From an uncultured Lachnospiraceae bacterium (GTDB lineage: Bacteria > Bacillota > Clostridia > Lachnospirales > Lachnospiraceae), in the NCBI GenBank assembly GCA_910577675.1, contig CAJTOR010000010.1:32433-96432 (forward strand): a DNA stretch of 64,000 nt, read 5' to 3'. The number at the start of each line of letters is the position of its first letter. Position 1 is the first letter of the stretch. The notes under the pieces are model-generated. The model was not told the origin of the DNA. It ran no database searches and was given only the letters and a program-made list of their open reading frames with translations. Below, one piece after another: positions 7,406 to 15,490 of the stretch. A program made the position numbers and the translations under genes.

Positions 7406-9982
7406 ATGCAAAAGTCAACAAAAAAAGTTATGAAAAAACGGTTGGATACGATCTTTGATTTTGTACTCCCACTCCTCCTGTTTTGCGGGGCTGCCGGAAT
7501 CGGGACATCACTTCTAAAAGATGATTTTTCCCGCGTCGCAATCTGGTGGCTCGTGTTTTTGGTGCTCGGAGTGGTTGCCTATCCGGTGGCGGGACTGATT
7601 TTCGGGCGTTTCCACGACGGCGGTTTTATTTTTTCAAAGGCGATCGGGCTTTCCGGGGCGGGCATACTTATGTGGTTTTTGTCCTCGCTCAAAATAATGA
7701 AATTTACAAGGACAAACGCGCTGATCTCCGTTGGGATACTGCTTTTGATTAATGTGGTGATCCTTGTTATAGTAGCGAGGAAACAGAGCAATTCACCGAA
7801 AAGTTTCCTTGCGCAGGCGTGCGGCTACCGCATCACGGAAAAGAAGATTGTTGCGGCGCTTAAATCCGAGGTGGTCTTTTTTATTTTCTTTATGTTCTGG
7901 TGCTATCTGCGCGGTTTTAAGCCGGAGGCATACGGCACGGAGAAATTTATGGACTACGGTTTTATGGCAGTGATGGATCGCTCCGACTACATGCCGCCGG
8001 AGGATCTGTGGTTTTCCGGGGAGAGCATCAATTACTATTATGTTGGTCAGTACCTCGCAACTTTTATGACGAAACTTTCCGGAGTCGGCGTGGAGTACGG
8101 CTATAATCTGATGATGATGATGCTTGCCGCCTGCGGTTTTGTAATGCCATATTCCCTGATAAATAATGTGGCGCGCTCCTTCTTAAAAGACCGCAAACTT
8201 TCCGTGCGCACGGGAAGGGTTATGGAATCGGAGAGTGCATCTAAGGTTTTCCTGTTAATCCGCGTCCTGCCTTCTGTTACCGGGACGCTCGCGGGGCTTG
8301 CGACTTCGTTTGCGGGAAACATGCACTATTTTCTGTTCCGCTTCCTTATCCCGAAGCTTCAGCGCTTAGCCGGGGTGCCGGAAGACCAGGTCGAAACTTT
8401 CTGGTTCCCGAATTCCACGCGCTATATCGGTTATAACCCGGAAACGGCGGACAAGACCATACACGAATTCCCGACTTACTCCTTTGTGCTCGGTGACCTG
8501 CACGCGCATGTAATCAATATTATGTTTGTGCTCACTGTGCTCGCCATGTTGTTCGCATGGCTGCAATACCGCAAGGAGCGCATGGATACGCTGCGCATGG
8601 GGACGACAATGCAGAAAGCTTCGATAAGGAACGAGGCGTTACACCCTGTTATTTTGCTGCTCGGCTTTTTTATCGGTATGTTCCACATGACCAATTTCTG
8701 GGATTTTCCGATTTATTTTGTTGTGGCGGGGGCGGTGATCCTTTTTTCAAACGCGGTTATTTATCAGTTTTCCTTTGATACTGTAAAGCTTACAGCGCTG
8801 CAGGCGGTTATTGTGCTTGCGGTGGCGAAACTGGTGGCGCTGCCGTTTACCTTGAATTTTGACCAGATTTCAACCACAATAAGGTTAAATTATTACCGCA
8901 CACCCGTGCACCAGCTAATTGTGCTCTGGGGTCTTCCGGTGCTTTTGTTAATCATATTTATCTGTGACCGCTATTCGGTGTTTGTACGCCTGGGTTTGCT
9001 GACCGGCTTTTCATACGACGGGAACGGCAACCGGATAGAACCTAAGCTGCGCGATGAGGATAAGGAGCGCCTGACCGAACATGAGAAGGAAACACTTGTG
9101 GAATTTATCCCGGTAAAAAATAAACTCTACCAGTTTATCGAGAACCTTACGATTTCAGACCTTTTTATTATTACCATAGGGCTGTGTGCGATGGGGTTGG
9201 TATTGATCCCGGAACTGGTGTATGTCAGGGATATTTACGAGGGGGATTTCAAGCGCTCAAACACCATGTTTAAGCTTACATTCCAGGCTTATATTATGTT
9301 TGCACTCTGCATGGCATATATTCTGATGAAGCTGCTTGCCTTTGCAAGAACCTATTTCCAGCGTGTGGCTGGCATTGTGCTGGGATTTTGTTTTTTGACT
9401 ACGCTGGGATATTTTGGAAGCGCAGTGGACGGATGGTTTGGGGATGTTAAGGATGCTTCCCGCTACCGGGGGCTTGATGCAACGGCGTTTATGCAGAAGG
9501 AATCGGTGGCGGATGCGGCTGTGGTTGCCTGGCTGAAGGAAAATGTTGAGGGGACACCGGTTGTGCTTGAAGCCTGGGGACCTAGTTATTCATTTTACCA
9601 GAGGATTTCGGCTATGACAGGTCTTCCTACGGTAATGGGATGGCAGACCCATGAGTGGCTGTGGCGCAGCGAGGCATCCGGCGCTTTTCCGGCTGTGGTA
9701 AATATGCGCCGCAGGGATGTGATTGAGATTTACTTTTCCACTGATGAGGCGCGCGTGCGCGAACTGATAGAGAAGTATGATATTGAATATATCTACATTG
9801 GCGCAAGTGAGCGCAGGGCGCTCAGCGACAACACGATACGGGGAGTTTATGATGCCCTTGTGAATGATGAGTATTCCCTGTACGATGAGGTGAATGAAGA
9901 ATTGCTTGCGGGACTCGGGGAAATCGTGTTTACCTCGGGCACCGGGGAGGGGGCTTCCTACCTGATACACCTGTCGCGCTGA
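7406..9982 (+). CDS. DUF2298-family polytopic membrane protein
   Basis: An 858-residue protein with many membrane spans. The segment MDYGFMAVMDRSDYMPP followed by FSGESINYYYVGQYL is the hallmark of the DUF2298 / 'Chlor_Arch_YYY' family, which has GT-C-like topology. HEFPTYSFVLGDLHAHV is a further conserved family stretch, probably in an extracytoplasmic loop. The C-terminal soluble part holds WLKENVEG and a GWQTHEWLWR segment. The function of the family is not established; the link to glf and a GT2 gene suggests lipid-linked sugar transfer on the cell exterior. The ribosome site is weak (CAGG), so translation may be coupled to the GT2 gene 9 bases upstream. The C-terminal architecture is shared with the protein at 3207. 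Confidence 0.8.
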   Translation: MQKSTKKVMKKRLDTIFDFVLPLLLFCGAAGIGTSLLKDDFSRVAIWWLVFLVLGVVAYPVAGLIFGRFHDGGFIFSKAIGLSGAGILMWFLSSLKIMKFTRTNALISVGILLLINVVILVIVARKQSNSPKSFLAQACGYRITEKKIVAALKSEVVFFIFFMFWCYLRGFKPEAYGTEKFMDYGFMAVMDRSDYMPPEDLWFSGESINYYYVGQYLATFMTKLSGVGVEYGYNLMMMMLAACGFVMPYSLINNVARSFLKDRKLSVRTGRVMESESASKVFLLIRVLPSVTGTLAGLATSFAGNMHYFLFRFLIPKLQRLAGVPEDQVETFWFPNSTRYIGYNPETADKTIHEFPTYSFVLGDLHAHVINIMFVLTVLAMLFAWLQYRKERMDTLRMGTTMQKASIRNEALHPVILLLGFFIGMFHMTNFWDFPIYFVVAGAVILFSNAVIYQFSFDTVKLTALQAVIVLAVAKLVALPFTLNFDQISTTIRLNYYRTPVHQLIVLWGLPVLLLIIFICDRYSVFVRLGLLTGFSYDGNGNRIEPKLRDEDKERLTEHEKETLVEFIPVKNKLYQFIENLTISDLFIITIGLCAMGLVLIPELVYVRDIYEGDFKRSNTMFKLTFQAYIMFALCMAYILMKLLAFARTYFQRVAGIVLGFCFLTTLGYFGSAVDGWFGDVKDASRYRGLDATAFMQKESVADAAVVAWLKENVEGTPVVLEAWGPSYSFYQRISAMTGLPTVMGWQTHEWLWRSEASGAFPAVVNMRRRDVIEIYFSTDEARVRELIEKYDIEYIYIGASERRALSDNTIRGVYDALVNDEYSLYDEVNEELLAGLGEIVFTSGTGEGASYLIHLSR

Positions 9983-10169
9983 CAAAGAATGCGGCAAACT
10001 GGCGGTTTTATACAGTCCTTATCATTTCTGCAAAGCTTTTAGCATAGAATAGGCAGGAGAGAAATAATGTGCATTGGGGCAAAGCCTTCTAGGTGTTTTT
10101 TTGGCTGTGGGCTTAAATGTGCGGATTGGGGGAGATGTGGCAGGTTCCAGGAATATGGGGGGACAGGGC

Positions 10170-10751
10170 ATGATGTGCATGGGAGTGAGGGTTTTTCATG
10201 CTGCCTGTTTTGCCGGGAAGGTGAGGGTGCTTGTGGGGAGCCGCGAGCTTTTTTGCGGGCTTGATTACGGGCAGGTATCCGACTGCGGGAAAGTGGGGGC
10301 GGGCTTCCGGAATATCAGCGTTATTTCCGAGGATACAGGCGAGGAACTGATGTGTGAAACCATGCCGTTTTTTGGTGGGAGAAGGGTTACGCTAGCACTT
10401 TTAAATACCATGGGCTGTATGATTTTAGTACCGATGGAGGATTGCATCTGCGGGGAAGCGAAAGGCAGAGCCTGCCTGCGCGCGGCAAATTTCAGCTGCG
10501 GTGAGGGACCGTTTGACTTAGCGCTTGCGTCGGGGGAAACCATTTTTCCATATTTGATACAGGCGAGGGTGAGTTCGTTTATCCCGGCACTCCCGGGTAC
10601 CTATGATTTTGTAGTGAGGGAAGCGGGGAGGGAGTCTTTTAGGGAGGCGGAAGCAAATTTTTGCCTTGATGCCCTGCCGGGGCAGAACTATACAATCTGT
10701 GTGCTCGGAACTAAGGACGGGGAAGTGCCTATTTCGGTAAAGATATTGTGA
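10170..10751 (+). CDS. DUF4397 domain protein
   Basis: About 193 residues from this start. VRVFHAACFAGKVRVLVG and LDYGQVSDC near the N terminus, then ACLRAANFSCGEGPFDLAL and IPALPGTYDFVVREAG, match the repeated strand pattern of DUF4397, a beta-sandwich domain usually found in extracytoplasmic proteins, where the motif reads VRFVHASPDAPAVDV. Several positions normally Pro or Ala are Cys here. The start is uncertain: the frame is open to TTG at 10074, ATG codons occur at 10155 and 10170, and the best ribosome site (AGGAGA, 10055-10060) serves an ATG at 10067 that is in another frame. A small indel near 10070-10150 is possible. No clear signal peptide is seen from any of these starts. A strong terminator follows. 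Confidence 0.62.
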   Translation: MMCMGVRVFHAACFAGKVRVLVGSRELFCGLDYGQVSDCGKVGAGFRNISVISEDTGEELMCETMPFFGGRRVTLALLNTMGCMILVPMEDCICGEAKGRACLRAANFSCGEGPFDLALASGETIFPYLIQARVSSFIPALPGTYDFVVREAGRESFREAEANFCLDALPGQNYTICVLGTKDGEVPISVKIL

Positions 10752-10759
10752 GGGTGAAT

Positions 10760-10804
10760 TTCGGGAAATTCCTGCTTTAACAGGGGTTTCCCGAAGTTTT
10801 TTGT
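10760..10804 (+). terminator. Rho-independent terminator after the DUF4397 gene
   Basis: TTCGGGAAA pairs with TTTCCCGAA around a CCTG/CAGG inner stem, followed by a T6 run at 10797. It begins 9 bases after the stop codon. Confidence 0.85.
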
Positions 10805-10827
10805 TTGTGGGTGTAAAAAATGCAGTT

Positions 10828-10849
10828 GGGGACTTCTTTGATAGGTTAA
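10828..10849 (-). repeat. Copy A of an 18-base repeat core
   Basis: Read on the minus strand this contains TTAACCTATCAAAGAAGT followed by CCCC. The same 18 bases occur on the plus strand at 20604-20621 in a folded intergenic element. Here it lies between the DUF4397 terminator and the araC promoter, and CTTCTTT/AAAGAAG on either side of the core can form a small hairpin. Confidence 0.6.
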
Positions 10850-10888
10850 TATAAAGAAGAAATAAAAATTGATAAAAGTTAAAAAAAA

Positions 10889-10919
10889 TGTTTCCACTCG
10901 CAGGGAAACATGGTATAAT
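10889..10919 (+). promoter_or_regulatory. Promoter with internal palindrome upstream of the AraC regulator
   Basis: TATAAT at 10914-10919 with a partial -35 (TTTCCA, 10891-10896) at 17 bases. A palindrome TGTTTCC (10889-10895) and GGAAACA (10904-10910) overlaps the -35 and spacer, a position suited to a repressor or autoregulatory site. The operator role is inferred. Confidence 0.55.
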
Positions 10920-10944
10920 TGCAGGGAATCAAAAAGGACAAGTG

Positions 10945-11862
10945 ATGGCTGCAAGAAGACAATGCTTCATGGAGATGGTGGATACTATGTGCGATTTGCA
11001 TAATGACTTGACTTATAACGACTTTAATCCGACGATCCTGTTTGCCAGTAAACTGAAGATGACAACGGAGGACAAGTACCATTGTCACAGGGATTTTACG
11101 GAACTGACAATTATTCTGTCCGGGAAGGGGGGCTACTATGTTGAGGGCACGACCTATGAGGTCGAGGCGGGGGACATTATTATCTGCAATCCGGGAATGC
11201 GGCACAGGAATATTATTGTAAATAAGGCTGAGCCCACCGTGGAATTTTTTACCGGGTTTTACGGCTACCATTTTAAGAATATGCCGCCGGGTGCGATTGT
11301 ACTTGAGGACGGTGGCTGCCTGTTGCGCCTGCCTTCGGATGCGAGGCATGAGGTGCTAAAGCAGTGTTACGCGATGCTTGCGGAGAACGAGGCCTGCCAG
11401 GTGGGCAAGTATTTTATGCTGAAAGCGTATCTGATGCAGATATTGCTTATTATGATGCGGGAGATTGTTGGCACGCCGCAGCAGAAACAGCAGGGATGTA
11501 ATTTTGAAAGTTACAACAAAAGCTATGCAGTGAAAAAGATTGTGAATTATCTGAATGAGAATTACGGGCAGAAGATTTCCTTAGATCAGATTGCCCACAA
11601 TATGTATTTGAGCCCCGTCTATGTTTCAAAGATTTTTAAGGAGGAAACGGGGGAGTCCCCGATTAATTACCTGATTAAGATCAGGCTCGAAAAGGCGAGG
11701 GACATCCTTGCTAAGGAGGGTGCGGGCAGCATTAAGAGCATTGCGAATGCGGTCGGCTATGAGGATGTATATCATTTCAGCAAGCTTTTTAAGAAGTATT
11801 ACGGCATTTCACCGCAGAACTACCGGAAGGAAGTGCAGGAAAAGATGGCATCCGGAGAATGA
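10945..11862 (+). CDS. AraC-family transcriptional regulator with N-terminal cupin
   Basis: A 305-residue regulator starting after AAAGGACA. The N-terminal part is a cupin-type ligand-binding domain (FTELTIILSGKGGYYVEG, VEAGDIIICNPGMRH), typical of regulators of sugar use. The C terminus carries two helix-turn-helix motifs, ISLDQIAHNMYLSPVYVSK and IKSIANAVGYEDVYHFSKLF, then the closing GISPQNYRK signature. It is monocistronic with its own promoter and a strong terminator. No sugar gene is adjacent; the closest glycosidase is GH42 about 6.6 kb downstream, so its regulon cannot be named. A palindrome in its own promoter hints at autoregulation. Confidence 0.92.
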   Translation: MAARRQCFMEMVDTMCDLHNDLTYNDFNPTILFASKLKMTTEDKYHCHRDFTELTIILSGKGGYYVEGTTYEVEAGDIIICNPGMRHRNIIVNKAEPTVEFFTGFYGYHFKNMPPGAIVLEDGGCLLRLPSDARHEVLKQCYAMLAENEACQVGKYFMLKAYLMQILLIMMREIVGTPQQKQQGCNFESYNKSYAVKKIVNYLNENYGQKISLDQIAHNMYLSPVYVSKIFKEETGESPINYLIKIRLEKARDILAKEGAGSIKSIANAVGYEDVYHFSKLFKKYYGISPQNYRKEVQEKMASGE

Positions 11863-11877
11863 GAATAAGCGGGAAAA

Positions 11878-11913
11878 TTTCCCAGTCCCTCACGGGACTG
11901 GGAAATTGTTTTT
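11878..11913 (+). terminator. Rho-independent terminator after araC-family gene
   Basis: TTTCCCAGTCCC (11878-11889) pairs perfectly with GGGACTGGGAAA (11894-11905) around TCAC, then TTGTTTTT. Confidence 0.9.
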
Positions 11914-11965
11914 ATCGGTCTGAAAAACGAAATAAAGCAAAATGCAAAAAAAATTAAAAAAGTTG

Positions 11966-11994
11966 TTGACAATTCCTTTTTTCTGTAGTATACT
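11966..11994 (+). promoter_or_regulatory. Strong sigma-A promoter for tRNA-Gly
   Basis: Consensus TTGACA at 11966-11971 and TATACT at 11989-11994 with a 17-base spacer, ending 23 bases before the tRNA. Confidence 0.85.
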
Positions 11995-12017
11995 GAAATT
12001 GTTCCTAAGGAACGCCT

Positions 12018-12089
12018 GCACGAGTGGCTCAGTGGTGGAGTATCGCCTTGCCAAGGCGAGGGTCGCGGGTTCGAATCCCGTCTCGTGCT
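12018..12089 (+). tRNA. tRNA-Gly (GCC anticodon)
   Basis: A 72-base cloverleaf. The acceptor arm GCACGAG pairs with CTCGTGC at 12082-12088, the T-arm carries GGTTCGAATCC, and the anticodon loop TTGCCAA gives GCC, reading glycine GGC/GGU codons. CCA is not encoded. It has its own consensus promoter and a terminator and so is a single-gene unit. A 258-base open frame that runs through it is spurious. Confidence 0.96.
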
Positions 12090-12111
12090 TTTAAAATACC
12101 ATTTAAGCTGA

Positions 12112-12155
12112 CCGCAAATGCAGATATGAAACGCGTTTGCGGCTTTTATTTTTTC
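12112..12155 (+). terminator. Terminator of the tRNA-Gly unit
   Basis: CCGCAAATGC (12112-12121) pairs with GCGTTTGCGG (12133-12142), followed by CTTTTATTTTTT. Confidence 0.85.
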
Positions 12156-12314
12156 CTGATTTATGGATGGAATTATTTATTTATTAATCCGGGTGTTTTG
12201 CAAAATGAAAATGGGATATTTTGCCCCGCAAGTGAAATTCAGGAAAATGTGGGGAAGCGGGGATTTATCCAGCGCTTTTAAAAAATAACCATGCCATAAA
12301 ATTCGTTAATTGTC

Positions 12315-12343
12315 TTGAAATCACTACGTGAATCGTGTATACT
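12315..12343 (+). promoter_or_regulatory. Sigma-A promoter for the Nudix gene
   Basis: TTGAAA at 12315-12320 and TATACT at 12338-12343 with a 17-base spacer, 41 bases before the ATG. Confidence 0.78.
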
Positions 12344-12384
12344 ATTAGGCAGGTTTGGGAACACCAAAAGCAGGAGGCATTGCG

Positions 12385-12837
12385 ATGATCGAGGCAACGA
12401 GCTGTGGTGGTGTTGTTATATTCAGAGGGAAGGTTCTGCTGCTCTACAAGAATTATAAGAACAAGTATGAGGGCTGGGTCCTGCCAAAGGGTACTGTGGA
12501 ATACGGCGAGCAACATGAGGAAACGGCAGTGCGCGAGGTCCGGGAAGAAACCGGTGTGATTGCGCATATTGTCAAGTATGTCGGGACAAGCCGGTATACC
12601 TTTAATACGCCCCAGAATACCGTGCAGAAGGATGTGCACTGGTATCTGATGATGTCTGATAGTTATTACAGCAAGCCACAAAGGGAAGAATTTTTTATGG
12701 ACTCCGGGTATTACAAGTTCCATGAAGCGTACCATCTGTTAAAATTTGCGAACGAGAAGCAGATTTTGGAGCGTGCGTATGATGTGTTTGATGATTTAAA
12801 GAAGAGTAACCAGTGGGGGAGTAAAAAATATTTCTGA
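12385..12837 (+). CDS. Nudix hydrolase
   Basis: A 150-residue cytoplasmic hydrolase acting on a nucleoside diphosphate linked to another moiety. The full Nudix box GX5EX7REUXEEXGU is present at residues 36-58 (GTVEYGEQHEETAVRE then VREETGV), with the metal-binding glutamates in place. The start at 12385 follows AGGAGG; the frame continues upstream without a site. The substrate cannot be read from sequence. It is monocistronic, with its own promoter and terminator, and lies between tRNA-Gly and secDF. Confidence 0.93.
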   Translation: MIEATSCGGVVIFRGKVLLLYKNYKNKYEGWVLPKGTVEYGEQHEETAVREVREETGVIAHIVKYVGTSRYTFNTPQNTVQKDVHWYLMMSDSYYSKPQREEFFMDSGYYKFHEAYHLLKFANEKQILERAYDVFDDLKKSNQWGSKKYF

Positions 12838-12842
12838 GGAAG

Positions 12843-12881
12843 GTTGCCGTGCGGGTTTTATGCCTGTGCGGCAGCTTTTTA
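12843..12881 (+). terminator. Terminator after the Nudix gene
   Basis: GCCGTGCGGG (12846-12855) pairs with CCTGTGCGGC (12863-12872) including G-T pairs, then AGCTTTTT. Confidence 0.75.
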
Positions 12882-12967
12882 TGCACAAGGTTCCGGAAAG
12901 GAAATATGCAGCGAAAGCTGCCAGCATCCGGCGCGGGGGTAACTCGATTGTATTTTTTCGATTTTGG

Positions 12968-12996
12968 TTGCCAAGCAGTGCACAAAATGTTATAAT
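12968..12996 (+). promoter_or_regulatory. Sigma-A promoter for secDF
   Basis: TTGCCA at 12968-12973 and perfect TATAAT at 12991-12996 with a 17-base spacer, 59 bases before the chosen start. Confidence 0.78.
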
Positions 12997-13055
12997 GTAA
13001 GGGCTGCCAATGAAATGGCAAAAAAATGTACGGTAAATCAAAGGAGTGGACGAAG

Positions 13056-15311
13056 ATGAAAGTCAAACAAAAGGGGATTATATCGCTGGTTGCGACGGTG
13101 GCAGTGATTGTGCTGACCGCTTTCGTGGCTGTGTTTGGGATCGGTTCCAAAAAATGGGGCAGCATGTCGGATGTAAAGCTTGGTCTTGACCTTGCGGGTG
13201 GTGTGAGCATTACCTACGAGGCGGTTAAGGAGAACCCGACGCGCCAGGAGATGGACGATACTTTTTACAAGATGCAGCTTCGCGCGCAGGATTTTAACAG
13301 TGAGGCGGCAGTTTATATGGAGGGTGATACCCGCATCAACGTGGATATCCCGGATGTGACCGACGCGAATGTGGTACTTGAAAAACTGGGTGATGCCGGT
13401 AAAATTTACTTTATTTACGGGCAGTCCTCACAGGGGGAAGAAAATATTACTTTTGATGCGGAGAATGGCGGTTATAAGCTGGCGCGTCCGCTTGAGGATA
13501 TTATTGCGGACGGCGATGTGGTGATTGACGGCGCATGTATTGCCGGCGCGGAGGCTGTGATCGGGCAGGGGAGCCTTGGGGCGAATGACTACCAGGTTAA
13601 ACTTACCTTAAATGACAGCGGGAAGAACCGTTTTTCGGAGGCAACCGCCTACGCATACAGCTATTATAACCCGGCGGTGGCAAGCATCCGCAATATTATC
13701 GCGATTGTATATGACGGCGCAGTTTACAGTGCCCCGATGGTTTCCGCCCATATTACGGACGGGAACGCGGTGATCAACGGGCAGAAGGATTATGACGAAT
13801 CCAAGCAGCTTGCGAGTATTATCCGCAACGGTGCGCTCCCGTTAGAACTTAGGGAGATCCGCTCCACTGTGGTTGGTGCAAAGCTTGGTACGGAGGCGAT
13901 CAACACTTCGCTGCTTGCGGGCGTGATAGGTTTTGTGCTTGTCTTAGCTTTTATGATTGTGGTGTACCGCATTCCGGGGCTTGCGGCGAGCCTTGCGCTC
14001 TGTCTTTATGTGACGGTGATGATTATCTGCCTGAACCTCTTTAACGTAACTCTTACCCTGTACGGCGTTGCGGGTATCATCCTCTCGATCGGTATGGCGG
14101 TGGATGCGAATGTTATTGTTTTCACGCGTATCAGCGAGGAACTTGGCACCGGGAAAACCGTGCGCTCAAGTATAAAGAAAGGTTTTGAGAAAGCGCTCTC
14201 CGCGATTGTGGATGGCAATGTGACAACACTGATTGCCGCTGCCGTGCTGTATTTCCTTGGTTCCGGCACGATCAAGGGTTTTGCCCAGACACTTGCCATC
14301 GGTATTATACTCTCGATGGGGACAGCACTTTTTGTTACGAAATTCATCTTAAATGCACTTTATAATACCGGGCTTGACCATGAGAAATTCTACGGTGTAA
14401 AAAAGGAAGGAAGGATTTTCCCGTTTACGAAGCACGGCATAAAGTATGTTATTGTTTTTGGTGTGGTGATAGTAGCACTTGTAGCATCGCTGATTATCGG
14501 CAAGGCGAAAACCGGGAACAGTTTGAATTACGGCCTTGATTTTATGGGCGGCACATCGACGGAAATTGTTTTTTCGGGCAATGCACCAAGCAATCAGGAA
14601 CTGGAACAGTTAGTAAAGGATTCAATTGGAAAGTCTGGGGAAGTTGTCCAGATCCAGGGGGAGGAAGCGGCGATTATCAAGACGGAAGTATTAAGCCTTG
14701 CAGAAAAGGCAAAGCTTGAAGCCGCGCTTAATGAAAAGTACGGTGTTTCGGGGGAGGATATCACCTCGACAAGCATCAGTGGTACAGTCAGCGGCGAGAT
14801 GAAGTCAGATGCCGTGGTTGCGGTGCTTGTGGCAACGGTTTGCATGATGCTCTATATCTGGATACGCTTTAAAAATCTTGGTTTTGCAGCAAGTTCTGTG
14901 CTTGCACTCTGCCACGATGTGCTGTTTGTGCTGATGGTTTATGCGGTGTCCCGCATCTCTGTGGGGAACGCATTTATTGCCTGCATGCTGACATTGGTAG
15001 GTTACTCGATCAACGCGACGATTGTGGTCTTTGACCGAATCCGCGAGAATATGAAGGAGAAGCTGAAAAAAGATTCCGTTGAAGATGTGGTTAATTCGAG
15101 TATCAGCCAGACCATATCGAGAAGTATTAACACCTCGCTGACTACTTTTGTAATGGTTCTGGCGCTCTCGGTATTCGGGGTTTCCTCCATCCGTGAATTC
15201 TCCGTCCCGCTGATGGCGGGGATTGTGTGCGGCGCGTACTCGTCCGTATTTCTGGCGGGCACCCTGTGGTACCATATCAACAAACTGCGCGCGGGGAAGG
15301 AACAAGAATAG
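13056..15311 (+). CDS. secDF: Fused protein translocase subunit SecDF
   Basis: A 751-residue RND-type membrane protein that uses the proton gradient to help SecYEG release exported proteins. SecD and SecF are fused, as in Bacillus and many Clostridia. The SecD signature LGLDLAGGVSITYE is near the N terminus and the SecF counterpart LNYGLDFMGGTSTEI begins the second half. Each half ends in a set of membrane helices; the SecD half holds SIGMAVDANVIVFTRI, and the SecF half holds the equivalent GYSINATIVVFDRIREN. The large SecD P1 domain appears shorter than in Gram-negatives. The start at 13056 follows AAAGGAG with 9-base spacing, in preference to ATG 13026. It is monocistronic. Confidence 0.95.
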   Translation: MKVKQKGIISLVATVAVIVLTAFVAVFGIGSKKWGSMSDVKLGLDLAGGVSITYEAVKENPTRQEMDDTFYKMQLRAQDFNSEAAVYMEGDTRINVDIPDVTDANVVLEKLGDAGKIYFIYGQSSQGEENITFDAENGGYKLARPLEDIIADGDVVIDGACIAGAEAVIGQGSLGANDYQVKLTLNDSGKNRFSEATAYAYSYYNPAVASIRNIIAIVYDGAVYSAPMVSAHITDGNAVINGQKDYDESKQLASIIRNGALPLELREIRSTVVGAKLGTEAINTSLLAGVIGFVLVLAFMIVVYRIPGLAASLALCLYVTVMIICLNLFNVTLTLYGVAGIILSIGMAVDANVIVFTRISEELGTGKTVRSSIKKGFEKALSAIVDGNVTTLIAAAVLYFLGSGTIKGFAQTLAIGIILSMGTALFVTKFILNALYNTGLDHEKFYGVKKEGRIFPFTKHGIKYVIVFGVVIVALVASLIIGKAKTGNSLNYGLDFMGGTSTEIVFSGNAPSNQELEQLVKDSIGKSGEVVQIQGEEAAIIKTEVLSLAEKAKLEAALNEKYGVSGEDITSTSISGTVSGEMKSDAVVAVLVATVCMMLYIWIRFKNLGFAASSVLALCHDVLFVLMVYAVSRISVGNAFIACMLTLVGYSINATIVVFDRIRENMKEKLKKDSVEDVVNSSISQTISRSINTSLTTFVMVLALSVFGVSSIREFSVPLMAGIVCGAYSSVFLAGTLWYHINKLRAGKEQE

Positions 15312-15335
15312 TAGGGAATAAGGGCAAAGCCCCCT

Positions 15336-15380
15336 GGAGGTTTTCTTTGTACCAAATACAGAGGAAACCTCCTTCTTTAT
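15336..15380 (+). terminator. Terminator after secDF
   Basis: GGAGGTTTTCTTTGT (15336-15350) pairs with ACAGAGGAAACCTCC (15358-15372) including G-T pairs, followed by TTCTTTAT. Confidence 0.82.
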
Positions 15381-15490
15381 ATGGATTGTACAGGGGGAAG
15401 CGGTGCGGTCAAAGTGAAAACTTTCCCCGGCTAAGTAAAACTATATTTGGATATGGAACATAGAGTAAAATTACAGAAATGGGGATTTTG

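Noticed and set aside
12024..12281. 85-codon open frame
   Set aside because: It begins inside tRNA-Gly and crosses its terminator.
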